64,000 nucleotides of DNA from Lachnospiraceae bacterium (GCA_021199495.1 JAJQHY010000003.1:38604-102603), one strand, 5' to 3'; positions 19,776-34,250 are shown, counted from the stretch's first letter. Notes: generated by a model not told the origin, from the letters alone. Translations and numbers: made by a program.

Positions 19776-20294
19776 ATGGCGAAAGTTGAACTGAAACAGC
19801 CGATCGTTGCAGAGATCTCTGAAACCGTTAAGGATGCGCAGAGTGTTGTGCTGGTTGACTATCTTGGACTTACCGTTGAGCAGGACACCCAGCTGCGCAA
19901 AAAGCTGCGTGAGGAGAATGTCAGCTACAAGGTGTACAAGAACACGCTGATGAATTTCGCGTTCAAGGACACTGACTTTGAGCAGCTTGCTCCGTATTTG
20001 AACGGGCCGAGCGCGATTGCGGTATCCACCACGGATGCAACTGCACCGGCGAGAGTCATCACAGACTTTGTCAAGGCGAACAAGCTGACAAACTTTGAGA
20101 TCAAGGCTGGCGTTGTGGAGGGCAAGGTTTACGATGCAAAGGGCATGGAAGCCATCGCGGCTATTCCGTCCAGAGACGTACTGCTTTCCAGACTGCTTGG
20201 TTCCATGCAGTCCCCGATGGCGAACTTCGCGCGCGTCTTAAAGCAGATCGCGGAGAAAAACGGCGAACCTGCTCAAGAAGTGGCTGCAGAGTAA
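19776..20294 (+). CDS. rplJ: 50S ribosomal protein L10
   Basis: 172 residues. The N-terminal rRNA-binding domain contains VVLVDYLGLTVEQDTQLRK and YKVYKNTL; the C-terminal helix that carries L12 dimers is the last ~35 residues (ANFARVLKQIAEKNG and onward). AAGGAGGT precedes the ATG. It is the base of the ribosomal stalk and the likely feedback regulator of this transcript. Confidence 0.97.
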   Translation: MAKVELKQPIVAEISETVKDAQSVVLVDYLGLTVEQDTQLRKKLREENVSYKVYKNTLMNFAFKDTDFEQLAPYLNGPSAIAVSTTDATAPARVITDFVKANKLTNFEIKAGVVEGKVYDAKGMEAIAAIPSRDVLLSRLLGSMQSPMANFARVLKQIAEKNGEPAQEVAAE

Positions 20295-20362
20295 GGCGCA
20301 ATTGTAATTACGGTTTTACATTTACCGTAGCATGATCAGAATATTTATTGGAGGAAAATAAA

Positions 20363-20734
20363 ATGGCTAAATTAACAGCACAGGAATTAATCGATGCGAT
20401 CAAAGAGATGACCGTATTGGAGTTAAATGAGTTAGTACAGGCTTGCGAAGCCGAGTTTGGCGTATCCGCTGCTGCGGGCGTTGTGGTTGCGGCTGCCGGC
20501 CCTGCGGAAGAGGTTGAGGAGAAGACCGAGTTTGATGTAGAGCTGACCGAGATCGGTGACAAGAAGATCAATGTCATCAAGGAGATCCGCGGCATCACCG
20601 GCCTTGGCTTAAAGGAAGCGAAGGACCTGGTTGAGGGCGCACCGAAGATGGTGAAAGAGGGCGTCAGCAAGGAAGAGGCTGAGGAAATCAAGAAGAAGCT
20701 TGAGGAAGTCGGCGCAACCGTTACGATCAAATAA
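20363..20734 (+). CDS. rplL: 50S ribosomal protein L7/L12
   Basis: 123 residues from the ATG at 20363; GGAGGAAAA lies 8 bases upstream, so the in-frame TTG at 20348 is not the start. The N-terminal dimerisation helices, an Ala/Val/Gly-rich hinge (about 36-50) and the C-terminal factor-binding domain ([19 protein letters not shown]) are complete. It recruits EF-Tu and EF-G, both encoded downstream. Confidence 0.97.
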   Translation: MAKLTAQELIDAIKEMTVLELNELVQACEAEFGVSAAAGVVVAAAGPAEEVEEKTEFDVELTEIGDKKINVIKEIRGITGLGLKEAKDLVEGAPKMVKEGVSKEEAEEIKKKLEEVGATVTIK

Positions 20735-20757
20735 GATACTCCATAGAGAAAATGAAG

Positions 20758-20788
20758 GCCGGGCGGCGGACATGCTGCCCGGCTTTTT
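20758..20788 (+). terminator. Terminator after rplL
   Basis: GCCGGGC (20758-20764) pairs with GCCCGGC (20777-20783), followed by TTTTT. It separates rplJL from rpoBC, probably as a partial terminator. Confidence 0.8.
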
Positions 20789-20817
20789 ACGTACCCGAAA
20801 AAAGGATAAATTTTTTC

Positions 20818-20846
20818 TTGACTTGCTCTGGGCGTTGTAGTAAACT
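20818..20846 (+). promoter_or_regulatory. rpoB-rpoC promoter
   Basis: TTGACT (20818-20823), 17-base spacer, TAAACT (20841-20846), 90 bases before rpoB. Confidence 0.72.
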
Positions 20847-20883
20847 TGATAAGCTATATTGGAATTTTATGCTTGACAAGTCT

Positions 20884-20905
20884 GCCCTTTTGGACAAAAA
20901 AGGGC
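20884..20905 (+). other. Hairpin in the rpoB leader
   Basis: GCCCTTTT (20884-20891) and AAAAGGGC (20898-20905) form a perfect 8-bp stem with a 6-base loop, ending 31 bases before the rpoB ATG. There is no T-run, so it is more likely an mRNA stability or translation element than a terminator. Confidence 0.5.
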
Positions 20906-20935
20906 GGTCGAACAGAAAGAACGGGGTGATTGTCA

Positions 20936-23900
20936 ATGAAAAAAAACAGAATACGTCCGCTTGCAACCGGCAAGAACATGCGTATGAGTTATTCAAGACA
21001 AAAAGAAGTTTTGGAAATGCCTGATCTGATCGAGGTACAGAAGGATTCCTACAACTGGTTCCTGAAAGAGGGCTTAAAGGAGGTATTTGACGATATCTCC
21101 CCCATTACCAATTACGATGATTCTCTGAGTCTTGAGTTTGTTGACTATGAATTGTGCGAATCTGAGAAGAAATACACGATCGAGGAGTGCAAGGAAAGAG
21201 ACGCCACCTATGCAGCTCCTTTAAAGGTAAAAGTGCGCCTGCACAATAATGCGAAGCCGGAGGCCGGATTCGCGGAGCACGAGATCTTTATGGGAGACAT
21301 GCCTCTGATGACGAAGACAGGTACCTTCGTGATCAATGGCGCGGAGCGTGTAATCGTCAGCCAGCTGGTTCGTTCCCCGGGCATTTATTATACAATCGGT
21401 CATGACAAGCTGGGCAAGACCCTCTATTCCTGCCAGGTGATTCCGAACCGCGGCGCATGGCTGGAGTACGAGACTGATTCCAATGATGTTTTTTATGTGC
21501 GTGTGGACAGGACGAGAAAAGTGCCGATTACGGTATTGATTCGCGCGCTTGGCGTAGGCACCAATGAGGAAATCCTGGATATTTTCGGCGATGAGCCCAA
21601 GATTCTCGCCAGCTTCGGCAAGGATTCCGCTTCCAATTACCAGGAAGGCTTACTGGAATTATACAAAAAGATCCGTCCCGGCGAACCGCTGACAGTAGAA
21701 GGCGCAGAGGGCCTGATCACCAATATGTTCTTTGACCCCAAGCGTTATGATCTGGCCAAGGTGGGACGGTATAAATATAATAAGAAGCTGTCCTTCCGCA
21801 ACAGGCTGACCGGCCATGTTTTAAGCGAGGATGTGGCGGATCCGACGACCGGAGAGGTGCTGGCAGCTGCCGGAACAACTGTTACCAGAGAGCTGGCTGA
21901 CAGGCTGCAGAACGCTGCGGTTCCCTATGTCTATGTGCAGACTGAGGAGAGGAATGTCAAGGTTCTCTCCAACATGATGGTGGATCTCAATGCCTGGGTG
22001 GATTGTGATGCGAAGGCGCTCGGCATTAAGGAGAAGGTTTATTATCCGCTCCTTGCTCAGATTCTCGAGGAGAACGGCGATGACGAGGAGGCTTTGGCTG
22101 AAGCGATCATGCGCAATGCAAGTGAGCTGGTGCCGAAGCATGTGACCAAGGAAGATATTTTCGCTTCCATCAATTATAATATGCACCTGGAGTACGGTGT
22201 GGGCAACGATGATGATATCGACCATCTGGGCAACCGCCGTATCCGCGCGGTGGGCGAGCTTTTGCAGAACCAGTACCGCATCGGCCTCTCCCGCATGGAG
22301 AGAGTGGTTCGCGAGAGAATGACCACTCACGACGCGGCTGAAGTGACTCCCCAGTCCCTGATCAATATCAAACCGGTGACCGCTGCCGTGAAGGAATTCT
22401 TTGGTTCTTCCCAGCTGTCCCAGTTCATGGATCAGAATAACCCGCTTGGCGAACTGACCCACAAGAGACGTCTTTCCGCCCTGGGTCCCGGCGGACTTTC
22501 CCGTGACCGCGCAGGATTTGAGGTGCGTGACGTACATTACTCCCATTACGGCAGAATGTGCCCCATTGAGACCCCTGAAGGTCCCAATATCGGCCTGATC
22601 AACTCCCTTGCCAGCTATGCGCGGATTAACGAGTACGGCTTTATTGAGGCACCCTACCGTAAGATTGACAAGAGCGATCCGAAGAATCCGAGAGTTACCG
22701 ATGAGGTTGTCTATATGACCGCCGATGAGGAGGACAATTACCATGTCGCCCAGGCAAACGAAGCCCTGGACGAGGAGGGACACTTCGTCAGAAACAGCGT
22801 TTCCGGCCGTTACCGCGAGGAAACGCAGGAGTATCCGAAGACCATGTTTGATTACATGGATGTATCTCCGAGAATGGTATTTTCTGTGGCAACTGCGTTG
22901 ATTCCGTTCCTGCAGAACGACGACGCGAACCGTGCCCTGATGGGCTCCAACATGCAGCGTCAGGCTGTGCCGCTTCTTTTCACCGAGGCTCCCGTGGTGG
23001 GCACCGGCATTGAACAGAAGGCGGCCGTGGACTCCGGCGTGTGCGTTGTGGCGGAGAAAAACGGTACGATCGACTATGTTGCTTCGGACCTGATTAAAAT
23101 GACCGCGGACGACGGTGAGCATCTGGAATACCGCCTGACCAAATTCGCACGATCCAACCAGTCCAACTGCTATAACCAGCGTCCTATCGTCTTTAAGGGC
23201 GACAGGGTAGCCGCAGGGCAGGTCATTGCCGACGGCGCGTCCACTTCCGAGGGCGAGCTGGCACTGGGCAAAAACCCGCTGATCGGCTTCATGAACTGGG
23301 AGGGATATAACTTTGAGGACGCCGTACTTCTGAGTGAGCGTCTGGTGCAGGAGGATGTGTACACATCCATCCATATTGAGGAATATGAGACTGAGGCACG
23401 CGATACCAAGTTAGGACCGGAGGAGATCACCAGAGACGTTCCGGGTGTTGGCGAGGACGCGCTGAAAAATCTGGACGAGAGAGGCATTATCCGCATCGGT
23501 GCGGAGGTTCGTACCGGAGACATTCTGGTAGGTAAAGTGACACCCAAGGGTGAAACTGAGCTCACCGCGGAGGAGCGCCTTCTGCGCGCCATCTTCGGCG
23601 AGAAGGCCAGAGAGGTGCGTGACACTTCCCTGAAAGTGCCGCACGGCGAGTATGGTATTGTTGTCGATGCCAAGGTCTTTACCAGAGAGAACAGCGATGA
23701 GTTAAAACCGGGCGTGAATATGTCCGTCCGTATTTATATCGCACAGAAGAGAAAGATTTCCGTGGGCGACAAGATGGCCGGCCGCCACGGCAACAAGGGT
23801 GTGGTTTCCCGCGTCCTGCCTGTGGAAGATATGCCGTATCTGCCGAATGGTCGTCCCCTGGATATCGTGTTAAATCCGTTGGGTGTGCCTTCCCGTATGA

Positions 23901-24793
23901 ATATCGGACAGGTGCTGGAGATTCATCTGTCTCTGGCGGCCAAGGCCCTGGGCTTTAACGTAGCAACCCCGATTTTTGACGGCGCGAAGGAAGACGACAT
24001 CATGGATACCCTGGATCTGGCGAACGATTATGTGAACCTGTCCTGGGAGGAATTTGAGGCAAAGCACAAGGAGGAGCTCCTTCCTGAGGTGTTCCAGTAT
24101 TTGTCTGACAACAGAGATCACAGAGAAGAGTGGAAGGGAGTGCCGATTACCAGAGACGGTAAGGTCAGACTGCGCGACGGCCGTACCGGCGAGTATTTCG
24201 ACAGCCCGGTTACCATCGGCCATATGCACTATCTGAAGCTGCATCATCTGGTCGATGATAAGATCCATGCCCGTTCCACAGGCCCTTACTCTCTGGTGAC
24301 GCAGCAGCCTCTGGGCGGCAAAGCGCAGTTCGGCGGACAGCGTTTCGGAGAAATGGAAGTCTGGGCCCTGGAGGCCTACGGCGCTGCCTACACGCTGCAG
24401 GAGATTCTGACTGTAAAGTCTGACGATGTGGTTGGCCGTGTCAGAACCTATGAAGCCATTATCAAGGGTGACAATATACCTGAACCCGGCGTTCCGGAGT
24501 CCTTCAAGGTACTTTTGAAGGAGCTGCAGGCGCTGGCACTGGATGTCAAGGTCCTGCGCGAGGACGGCACCGAAGTGGAAATCAAGGAAAATATTGATTA
24601 TGGCAATACCGACTACCGCTTTGAGATGGAAGGCGAAAGACGCAATTATGACTATGATAACAAGTCGCTCGCTTCCAGCGGATATCAGACGCAGGAGTTT
24701 GATGAGAACAGCGGAGAGTTAGTGGATATTGAGGAAGAATTTGAGGAGCCGTCTGATGCTGACATTGACGAAGGCGACTATGACAATGAATAA
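20936..24793 (+). CDS. rpoB: DNA-directed RNA polymerase subunit beta
   Basis: 1285 residues. It forms one half of the catalytic cleft with RpoC. The rifampicin pocket (about 489-530) reads [20 protein letters not shown] and [11 protein letters not shown], the sensitive-type residues. Other landmarks are [31 protein letters not shown] and [20 protein letters not shown]. The ATG at 20936 follows GGGGTGAT; a TTG two codons earlier is less likely. After the conserved C-terminus there is an acidic tail of roughly 40 residues ([19 protein letters not shown]). The gap to rpoC is 74 bases and contains a hairpin. Confidence 0.98.
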   Translation: MKKNRIRPLATGKNMRMSYSRQKEVLEMPDLIEVQKDSYNWFLKEGLKEVFDDISPITNYDDSLSLEFVDYELCESEKKYTIEECKERDATYAAPLKVKVRLHNNAKPEAGFAEHEIFMGDMPLMTKTGTFVINGAERVIVSQLVRSPGIYYTIGHDKLGKTLYSCQVIPNRGAWLEYETDSNDVFYVRVDRTRKVPITVLIRALGVGTNEEILDIFGDEPKILASFGKDSASNYQEGLLELYKKIRPGEPLTVEGAEGLITNMFFDPKRYDLAKVGRYKYNKKLSFRNRLTGHVLSEDVADPTTGEVLAAAGTTVTRELADRLQNAAVPYVYVQTEERNVKVLSNMMVDLNAWVDCDAKALGIKEKVYYPLLAQILEENGDDEEALAEAIMRNASELVPKHVTKEDIFASINYNMHLEYGVGNDDDIDHLGNRRIRAVGELLQNQYRIGLSRMERVVRERMTTHDAAEVTPQSLINIKPVTAAVKEFFGSSQLSQFMDQNNPLGELTHKRRLSALGPGGLSRDRAGFEVRDVHYSHYGRMCPIETPEGPNIGLINSLASYARINEYGFIEAPYRKIDKSDPKNPRVTDEVVYMTADEEDNYHVAQANEALDEEGHFVRNSVSGRYREETQEYPKTMFDYMDVSPRMVFSVATALIPFLQNDDANRALMGSNMQRQAVPLLFTEAPVVGTGIEQKAAVDSGVCVVAEKNGTIDYVASDLIKMTADDGEHLEYRLTKFARSNQSNCYNQRPIVFKGDRVAAGQVIADGASTSEGELALGKNPLIGFMNWEGYNFEDAVLLSERLVQEDVYTSIHIEEYETEARDTKLGPEEITRDVPGVGEDALKNLDERGIIRIGAEVRTGDILVGKVTPKGETELTAEERLLRAIFGEKAREVRDTSLKVPHGEYGIVVDAKVFTRENSDELKPGVNMSVRIYIAQKRKISVGDKMAGRHGNKGVVSRVLPVEDMPYLPNGRPLDIVLNPLGVPSRMNIGQVLEIHLSLAAKALGFNVATPIFDGAKEDDIMDTLDLANDYVNLSWEEFEAKHKEELLPEVFQYLSDNRDHREEWKGVPITRDGKVRLRDGRTGEYFDSPVTIGHMHYLKLHHLVDDKIHARSTGPYSLVTQQPLGGKAQFGGQRFGEMEVWALEAYGAAYTLQEILTVKSDDVVGRVRTYEAIIKGDNIPEPGVPESFKVLLKELQALALDVKVLREDGTEVEIKENIDYGNTDYRFEMEGERRNYDYDNKSLASSGYQTQEFDENSGELVDIEEEFEEPSDADIDEGDYDNE

Positions 24794-24833
24794 AGCTTTA
24801 TGAAAAGCTTGCTGCCGGCCGCAACGCGGCCGG
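24793..24833 (+). other. Two hairpins between rpoB and rpoC
   Basis: AAGCTT/AAAGCTT pair around TATGA (24793-24810). Directly after, CCGGCCGC (24815-24822) and GCGGCCGG (24826-24833) form a perfect stem with loop AAC. No T-run follows, so they probably affect mRNA processing or stability. Confidence 0.5.
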
Positions 24834-24867
24834 TGACCGATATCCAATTTCAGAAGGGAGTGTCAAA

Positions 24868-28650
<3,783 letters not shown>

Positions 28651-28675
28651 TAACTGATTTATTGCATTTTTGGTA

Positions 28676-28704
28676 TTGACAACAAAAGTTCAGAAACGTA
28701 TAAT
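28676..28704 (+). promoter_or_regulatory. rpsL-rpsG-fusA promoter
   Basis: TTGACA (28676-28681), 17-base spacer, TATAAT (28699-28704): a consensus promoter 126 bases before rpsL. Confidence 0.85.
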
Positions 28705-28705
28705 A

Positions 28706-28777
28706 ACAGCTGTATGCGGTATTTTGTGACTGGTGAATATTTCCTTTGAAACCGGCACAGAATAGGCATACAGCTGT
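28706..28777 (+). repeat. 12-bp inverted repeat in the rpsL leader
   Basis: ACAGCTGTATGC (28706-28717) and GCATACAGCTGT (28766-28777) are perfect inverted copies enclosing 48 bases. The left arm begins at the expected transcription start, so the leader RNA would fold into one closed stem. Confidence 0.6.
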
Positions 28778-28830
28778 TTACGTCATGGGAAACCATGATG
28801 AATCTTCAGAAAGGAAAAAGGTAAAACGGA

Positions 28831-29253
28831 ATGCCAACATTTAACCAGTTAGTCAGAAAGGGCCGTCAGACAACTGTCAAGAAGTCTACTGCTCCCGCTC
28901 TGTTAAAGAGCTACAATTCTCTTCATAAGAAGTCGATTGATTGCAGCTCTCCCCAGAAGCGCGGCGTGTGCACCTCTGTGAAGACCACGACCCCGAAGAA
29001 GCCGAACTCAGCGCTGCGTAAAATCGCCAGAGTCCGTCTTTCCAACGGCATCGAAGTGACCAGCTACATTCCAGGTGAAGGCCACAATCTGCAGGAGCAC
29101 AGCGTAGTGCTGATCCGCGGCGGCAGAGTAAAGGATCTTCCCGGTACCAGATATCACATTATCAGAGGTACCCTGGATACGGCCGGCGTTGCCAACAGAA
29201 AGCAGGCCCGTTCCAAGTACGGCGCGAAGAGACCGAAGGCTGCCAAGAAGTAA
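28831..29253 (+). CDS. rpsL: 30S ribosomal protein S12
   Basis: 140 residues. It stabilises the decoding centre. The two streptomycin-related loops, [12 protein letters not shown] and [11 protein letters not shown], have the wild-type lysines. [11 protein letters not shown] at the N-terminus is standard. AGAAAGGAAAAAGG precedes the ATG. Confidence 0.98.
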   Translation: MPTFNQLVRKGRQTTVKKSTAPALLKSYNSLHKKSIDCSSPQKRGVCTSVKTTTPKKPNSALRKIARVRLSNGIEVTSYIPGEGHNLQEHSVVLIRGGRVKDLPGTRYHIIRGTLDTAGVANRKQARSKYGAKRPKAAKK

Positions 29254-29543
29254 TTCTTAAGCTTTCTGTCGGTTTTATGGGCCGCATGGCCTTAAGTACC
29301 ACATAACGGAAACTAATTAGTGTTGGTAATTCTGCACAGGCTTATGTCTGTGACCTGTTTACGGATATACCTGCACGAACACATGTAGTGGTAAAAGAGA
29401 CAACGGGACGTGTTGCAGTCCCCAAAGTCATAAATGCGAATGCGCGCATTCGATTTCTGACTTTTGGTCCTTTGTATCACGCAATTAGCCAGAAACAATG
29501 TGAGTACCGATGATTTATTTTATTAAATAAGGAGGGAAGAACC
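29254..29543 (+). ncRNA. Structured leader between rpsL and rpsG
   Basis: 290 bases without a gene. The clearest fold is 29422-29467: CCAAAGTCA pairs with TGACTTTTGG (one bulge) and encloses a second perfect stem, CGAATG-CGCG-CATTCG. A GGGAC/GTCCC stem lies just before it (29405-29421). No T-run or good promoter follows. A regulatory leader, perhaps read by S7, is an inference. Confidence 0.45.
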
Positions 29544-30014
29544 GTGCCACGTAAAGGACATGTTCAGAAAAGAGACGTTTTGGCGGATCCCATGTACAAC
29601 AGCAAGGTCGTTACAAAGCTGATCAATAACATCATGCTCGACGGCAAAAAGGGCGTAGCCCAGAAGATTGTATATGGCGCATTTGCCAAAGTGGAAGCAA
29701 AGACCGGAAAGCCGGCGTTAGAGGTGTTCGAGGAAGCGATGAACAACATCATGCCGGTGCTGGAGGTCAAAGCAAGACGTATCGGCGGCGCTACCTATCA
29801 GGTACCCATCGAGGTACGTCCTGAGAGAAGACAGGCGCTTGGTCTTCGCTGGCTGACCGCTTTCTCCCGCAAGAGGGGCGAGAAGACCATGGAAGACAGA
29901 CTCGCAAATGAGATTATGGATGCTGCCAATAATACAGGCGCTTCTGTAAAGAGAAAAGAAGAAATGCACAGAATGGCGGAAGCCAACAAGGCATTTGCAC
30001 ATTATCGTTTTTAG
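29544..30014 (+). CDS. rpsG: 30S ribosomal protein S7
   Basis: 156 residues with a GTG start and AGGAGGG 7 bases upstream. [12 protein letters not shown], the [14 protein letters not shown] beta-hairpin and [15 protein letters not shown] are typical. S7 nucleates assembly of the 30S head and in E. coli represses its own operon. The long structured leader before it would suit such control. Confidence 0.98.
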   Translation: MPRKGHVQKRDVLADPMYNSKVVTKLINNIMLDGKKGVAQKIVYGAFAKVEAKTGKPALEVFEEAMNNIMPVLEVKARRIGGATYQVPIEVRPERRQALGLRWLTAFSRKRGEKTMEDRLANEIMDAANNTGASVKRKEEMHRMAEANKAFAHYRF

Positions 30015-30036
30015 TAACTACTAGGAGGAAGGTACC

Positions 30037-32154
30037 TTGGCTGGAAGAGAATATCCACTTGAGAGAACACGTAACATCGGTATCATGGCTCATATAGACG
30101 CGGGTAAGACGACAGCAACAGAGCGTATACTTTACTATACCGGTGTAAATTACAAGATCGGTGATACTCATGATGGTACTGCTACAATGGACTGGATGGC
30201 TCAGGAGCAGGAAAGAGGTATTACGATCACTTCCGCTGCTACTACCTGTCACTGGACACTGCAGGCGTATGGCAAGACCATACCGGATGCCCTCGAGCAT
30301 CGTATCAATATCATTGATACTCCTGGCCACGTTGACTTTACGGTAGAGGTGGAGCGTTCCCTGCGTGTGCTGGACGGTGCCGTCGGTGTTTTCTGCGCGA
30401 AGGGCGGTGTGGAACCGCAGTCCGAGAATGTATGGAGACAGGCTGACACCTACAATGTACCGCGTATGGCGTTCATCAACAAGATGGACATCATGGGCGC
30501 GAATTTCTACGGTGCAGTGGAACAGATTAAAACAAGACTGGGCAAGAATGCGATCTGCATTCAGCTGCCCATCGGCAAAGAGGACGAGTTCAAGGGCATT
30601 ATTGACTTGTTCGAGATGAAAGCCTATATTTACAACGATGAGAAGGGTGAGGACATCTCTGTCGTCGATATCCCGGAGGATATGGCGGAGGAAGCCGAGC
30701 TGTATCACACCGAGCTGGTGGAGAAGGTCTGCGAGCTGGATGACGATCTGATGATGGCTTACCTGGAGGGAGAAGAGCCTTCCAATGAGGAGCTGAAAGC
30801 GGTACTGCGTAAGGCAACGTGTGAATGCACGGCCGTACCGGTATGCTGCGGCAGCGCCTACAGGAATAAGGGCATCCAGAAGCTCTTAGACGCGATTCTG
30901 GAGTATATGCCTTCCCCGCTTGACATCCCCGCTATCAAGGGTGTGGATCTGCAGGGCAATGAGGCGGAGAAACACTCCTCCGATGATGAGCCGTTCGCGG
31001 CTCTGGCCTTCAAGATCATGACAGATCCCTTCGTTGGAAAACTGGCTTATTTCAGAGTGTACTCCGGTACCATCAATTCCGGATCCTACATTTTAAATGC
31101 CACCAAGAATAAAAAAGAGCGTGTGGGACGTCTGCTCCAGATGCACGCCAATAAGAGAATGGAACTGGAGAAGGTCTATTCCGGTGATATCGCGGCGGCG
31201 GTTGGCTTTAAGTTCACGACGACCGGCGACACGATCTGCGATGAGCAGCATCCGGTGATCTTAGAGTCCATGGAGTTCCCGGATCCTGTTATCGAACTTG
31301 CAATCGAGCCCAAGACCAAAGCTGGTCAGACCAAGATGGGCGAGGCGTTAGCGAAACTGGCGGAGGAAGATCCGACCTTCCGCGCGCATACCAACCCGGA
31401 GACCGGTCAGACCATCATTGCAGGTATGGGCGAGCTGCATCTGGAGATCATCGTCGACAGACTGCTGCGTGAGTTCAAGGTAGAGGCGAACGTGGGCGCT
31501 CCCCAGGTCGCTTATAAGGAGACCATCGCGAAGGCTATCGATATGGAGTACAAACATGTGAAGCAGACCGGTGGTTCCGGACAGTACGGACACTGTAAGG
31601 TACACTTCACACCGATGGATCCCAACGGCGAGGAGACCTTCAAGTTTACTTCTTCTGTTGTCGGCGGCGCGATTCCGAAGGAATATATCCCGGCGGTCGG
31701 CAAGGGTATTGAGGAAGCAACCCATACCGGTATTCTGGGAGGCTATCCGGTGATCGGCCTTGAGGCGGACGTCTATGACGGTTCCTACCATGAAGTCGAC
31801 TCCTCCGAGATGGCATTCAAGGTAGCCGGTTCCATGTGCTGCAAGGAGGCCTTAAAGAAAGCGGGAGCTGTCCTGCTTGAGCCGATCATGAGAGTGGAAG
31901 TGACCATGCCCGAGGAGTATATGGGCGACGTCATCGGCGACATCAACTCCAGACGCGGCCGTATCGAAGGTATGGATGATATCGGCGGCGGTAAGATGGT
32001 GAGGGGCTATGTGCCGCTCGCGGAGATGTTCGGCTATTCCACAGACTTACGTTCCAAGACCCAGGGCCGCGGCAACTACTCCATGTTCTTTGAGAAGTAC
32101 GAGCCGGTGCCGAAGAATATCGCTGACAAGGTTCTGGCTGCGAAGGCAAAGTAA
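30037..32154 (+). CDS. fusA: Elongation factor G
   Basis: 705 residues with a TTG start, preceded by AGGAGGAAGG. G1 is [10 protein letters not shown]2 RGITI, G3 DTPGHVDFT and G4 NKMD, so the GTPase is intact. Domains II-V follow in order, ending in the ribosome-contact domain with [16 protein letters not shown]. It drives translocation. It sits 22 bases after rpsG, the usual str-operon place. Confidence 0.98.
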   Translation: MAGREYPLERTRNIGIMAHIDAGKTTATERILYYTGVNYKIGDTHDGTATMDWMAQEQERGITITSAATTCHWTLQAYGKTIPDALEHRINIIDTPGHVDFTVEVERSLRVLDGAVGVFCAKGGVEPQSENVWRQADTYNVPRMAFINKMDIMGANFYGAVEQIKTRLGKNAICIQLPIGKEDEFKGIIDLFEMKAYIYNDEKGEDISVVDIPEDMAEEAELYHTELVEKVCELDDDLMMAYLEGEEPSNEELKAVLRKATCECTAVPVCCGSAYRNKGIQKLLDAILEYMPSPLDIPAIKGVDLQGNEAEKHSSDDEPFAALAFKIMTDPFVGKLAYFRVYSGTINSGSYILNATKNKKERVGRLLQMHANKRMELEKVYSGDIAAAVGFKFTTTGDTICDEQHPVILESMEFPDPVIELAIEPKTKAGQTKMGEALAKLAEEDPTFRAHTNPETGQTIIAGMGELHLEIIVDRLLREFKVEANVGAPQVAYKETIAKAIDMEYKHVKQTGGSGQYGHCKVHFTPMDPNGEETFKFTSSVVGGAIPKEYIPAVGKGIEEATHTGILGGYPVIGLEADVYDGSYHEVDSSEMAFKVAGSMCCKEALKKAGAVLLEPIMRVEVTMPEEYMGDVIGDINSRRGRIEGMDDIGGGKMVRGYVPLAEMFGYSTDLRSKTQGRGNYSMFFEKYEPVPKNIADKVLAAKAK

Positions 32155-32168
32155 ATCTTAAAAACTGC

Positions 32169-32197
32169 TTGAAAATATTGACGTTATCGCGTATAAT
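32169..32197 (+). promoter_or_regulatory. tuf promoter
   Basis: TTGAAA (32169-32174), 17-base spacer, TATAAT (32192-32197), 54 bases before the tuf ATG. A TTGACG eight bases before the -10 is too close to be its -35. Confidence 0.7.
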
Positions 32198-32251
32198 CAA
32201 GCATAGCATGAATTTTTAAAATCATATTATTTTTCAGGAGGATTTCAAAAA

Positions 32252-33439
32252 ATGGCAAAGGCTAAATTTGAAAGAAGCAAGCCGCATTGCAACATTGGTA
32301 CAATCGGCCACGTAGACCATGGTAAGACCACTCTGACTGCTGCAATTACCAAGGTGCTCTCTCAGAGAGTTGCCGGCAATTCCTTTACAGAGTTTGACAA
32401 AATCGATAAGGCTCCCGAAGAGAGAGAGCGTGGTATTACCATTTCCACCGCACACGTTGAGTATTCCACCGAGAACCGTCACTATGCACATGTTGACTGC
32501 CCCGGCCACGCTGACTATGTAAAGAACATGATCACCGGTGCCGCGCAGATGGACGGTGCTATCCTGGTTGTGGCTGCTACCGATGGTGTTATGGCTCAGA
32601 CCAGAGAGCACATCCTGCTGTCTCGTCAGGTAGGCGTTCCTTATATCGTCGTATTCCTGAACAAGTGCGACATGGTAGATGATGAAGAGCTGATCGAGCT
32701 GGTTGAGATGGAAGTAACCGAGGAGCTCGAGGAGTATGGCTTTACCGATTGCCCGATCATCAAGGGTTCCGCTCTGAAGGCTCTGGAAGATCCGGACAGC
32801 GAGTGGGGCGACAAGATCATGGAGCTGATGGACACTGTTGACAGCTACATTCCGAACCCGGAGCGTGACGTGGACAAGCCGTTCCTGATGCCCGTTGAGG
32901 ATGTATTCACCATCACCGGTCGTGGTACCGTTGCTACCGGCCGTGTTGAGCGTGGTATGCTGAAGCTGAACGAGGAAGTTGAGATTGTCGGTGTCAAGGA
33001 GGAGACCAGAAAGACTGTTGTTACCGGTATCGAGATGTTCAGAAAGATGCTGGATTACGCGCAGGCCGGTGATAATATCGGCGCACTGCTGCGTGGCGTA
33101 CAGAGATCCGAGATCGTTCGTGGTCAGGTTCTGGCAAAGCCCGGCAGCGTGAAGTGCCACACCAAATTCACCGCTCAGGTTTATGTACTGACCAAGGATG
33201 AGGGCGGCCGTCACACTCCTTTCTTCAACAACTATCGTCCGCAGTTCTATTTCAGAACCACTGACGTTACCGGTATGATCACGCTTCCCGAGGGAACTGA
33301 GATGTGCATGCCCGGCGACAACGTTGAGATGACCATCGAGCTGATCCACCCGATCGCTATGGAGCAGGGTCTTACCTTCGCTATCCGCGAGGGCGGCAGA
33401 ACCGTAGGCTCCGGCCGTGTGGCTACCATTCTCGAGTAG
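32252..33439 (+). CDS. tuf: Elongation factor Tu
   Basis: 395 residues. G1 [10 protein letters not shown]2 RGITI, G3 DCPGHADY and G4 NKCD are intact, and domains II and III are complete. It delivers aminoacyl-tRNA to the ribosome. CAGGAGG precedes the ATG. In many Firmicutes rpsJ follows directly; here tuf ends its transcript with a terminator and an unrelated block follows. Confidence 0.98.
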   Translation: MAKAKFERSKPHCNIGTIGHVDHGKTTLTAAITKVLSQRVAGNSFTEFDKIDKAPEERERGITISTAHVEYSTENRHYAHVDCPGHADYVKNMITGAAQMDGAILVVAATDGVMAQTREHILLSRQVGVPYIVVFLNKCDMVDDEELIELVEMEVTEELEEYGFTDCPIIKGSALKALEDPDSEWGDKIMELMDTVDSYIPNPERDVDKPFLMPVEDVFTITGRGTVATGRVERGMLKLNEEVEIVGVKEETRKTVVTGIEMFRKMLDYAQAGDNIGALLRGVQRSEIVRGQVLAKPGSVKCHTKFTAQVYVLTKDEGGRHTPFFNNYRPQFYFRTTDVTGMITLPEGTEMCMPGDNVEMTIELIHPIAMEQGLTFAIREGGRTVGSGRVATILE

Positions 33440-33447
33440 GCATTGAA

Positions 33448-33528
33448 CACTTAATGAGCGCAAGCCTTGGCGCTGCGCGAATTTAGTGAGAGGCATTGGA
33501 TGACTTAACGAGCGCAGCGAGTTTAGTC
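33448..33528 (+). repeat. Tandem stem-loop repeats after tuf
   Basis: Two related palindromic units: 33448-33488 (CACTTAATGAGCGC ... ATTTAGTG) and 33502-33528 (GACTTAACGAGCGC ... GTTTAGTC). Each is preceded by GCATTG. They lie in the 3' UTR between the tuf stop and its terminator and look like REP-type sequence. Confidence 0.6.
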
Positions 33529-33583
33529 AACAAGCCCGCACAGCGATGCCCGTCTCGGAGAGACGATTATTTCTTAAAAACAG

Positions 33584-33613
33584 GGCTCCCGAGTTTATCC
33601 CGGGAGCCTTTTT
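33584..33613 (+). terminator. tuf terminator
   Basis: GGCTCCCG (33584-33591) pairs with CGGGAGCC (33601-33608), then TTTTT. A second perfect hairpin, CGTCTC/GAGACG (33551-33565), lies just upstream. Confidence 0.9.
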
Positions 33614-33640
33614 GCAATCAGATAAAAAGGAGGGAATCTT

Positions 33641-33958
33641 ATGGAACATATGGCATGGAAAGGTCGCATCAAAGAGGGCTGCAAGGCGGAGTATGTGCGC
33701 CGCCACAATGAGATCTGGCCGGAGATGGTGGAGGTCTTAAAGGCTGCCGGTATCTGCAATTATTCGATTTTCGCTGTGGGAGACGAGCTTTTCGGCTACT
33801 ATGAGTGCGAGAAGGGCGTGGCTTTCGCGGAGAAGACCCAGGCGGAGAGCCCTGTTGTGGACAAGTGGAACGAGTATATGGCAGACATTCTGGAGCTGGA
33901 GATGGACCCTGAGACTGGTGCGCAGCCGAAGTTAGAGCAGGTATTCAGGCTGGATTGA
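33641..33958 (+). CDS. rhaM: L-rhamnose mutarotase family protein
   Basis: 105 residues, the size of RhaM, a dimeric ferredoxin-like enzyme that interconverts anomers of L-rhamnose. RHNEIWPEM and WNEYMADILELE match the family's active-site and dimer regions. AAGGAGGG lies 8 bases before the ATG; a second ATG three codons later is possible. No other rhamnose gene is nearby, so activity on a different sugar (such as fucose) is possible. A strong terminator follows. Confidence 0.85.
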   Translation: MEHMAWKGRIKEGCKAEYVRRHNEIWPEMVEVLKAAGICNYSIFAVGDELFGYYECEKGVAFAEKTQAESPVVDKWNEYMADILELEMDPETGAQPKLEQVFRLD

Positions 33959-34020
33959 GGCAGGGAACCGACACGATAGAGCCACCTGTCCGTTTCCGGC
34001 GAATATGTTTACAGGTTACA

Positions 34021-34057
34021 AAATAGCACCTCACACGTTTGTGAAGTGCTATTTTTT
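34021..34057. terminator. Terminator after rhaM
   Basis: AAATAGCAC/GTGCTATTT outer stem and TCACA/TGTGA inner stem with a 4-base loop, then T6. A-rich on the left, so it could act on both strands. Confidence 0.9.
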
Positions 34058-34070
34058 GCCGTAAAGTTTC

Positions 34071-34121
34071 AAACAGGTTCCAATTGTCTTTTTCGTAAAA
34101 AGTCATCTGGAACCTGTTTTT
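34071..34121. terminator. Second long hairpin after rhaM
   Basis: AAACAGGTTCCA (34071-34082) and TGGAACCTGTTT (34108-34119) form a perfect 12-bp stem. The enclosed loop holds another stem, CTTTTT-CGT-AAAAAG. A T-run ends it. It follows the previous terminator by 13 bases. Confidence 0.7.
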
Positions 34122-34221
34122 ATCTTTTGTATGGTTCAGCGTTTGCTGAAGTAATTTCATACTAGCACGGATATCGACTTTTGTCAATTGAAACAAACAG
34201 CCATAGAATTGAAGAAATACC

Positions 34222-34250
34222 ATGACAGCACCGCCGAATTCTGATAGAAT
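34222..34250 (+). promoter_or_regulatory. Promoter of the PfkB-family kinase gene
   Basis: ATGACA (34222-34227), 17-base spacer, TAGAAT (34245-34250), 44 bases before the ATG. Confidence 0.65.

Noticed and set aside
21821-23374. Open frame of 517 codons antisense to rpoB
   Set aside because: Composition is His/Leu/Gln-rich with no motif, and it lies within a certain gene; a codon-bias shadow.
29313-29498. 61-codon leftward frame in the rpsL-rpsG gap
   Set aside because: It coincides with the structured leader; no ribosome binding site, and the composition is unlike a protein.
32172-32197. TTGACG as -35 of the tuf promoter
   Set aside because: It lies only 8 bases from TATAAT; TTGAAA at 32169 gives the correct 17-base spacing.
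32234-33496. Open frame of 420 codons antisense to the whole tuf gene
   Set aside because: It exactly shadows tuf, has no ribosome binding site and no recognisable domain. Long antisense frames are a usual result of strong codon bias in such genes.
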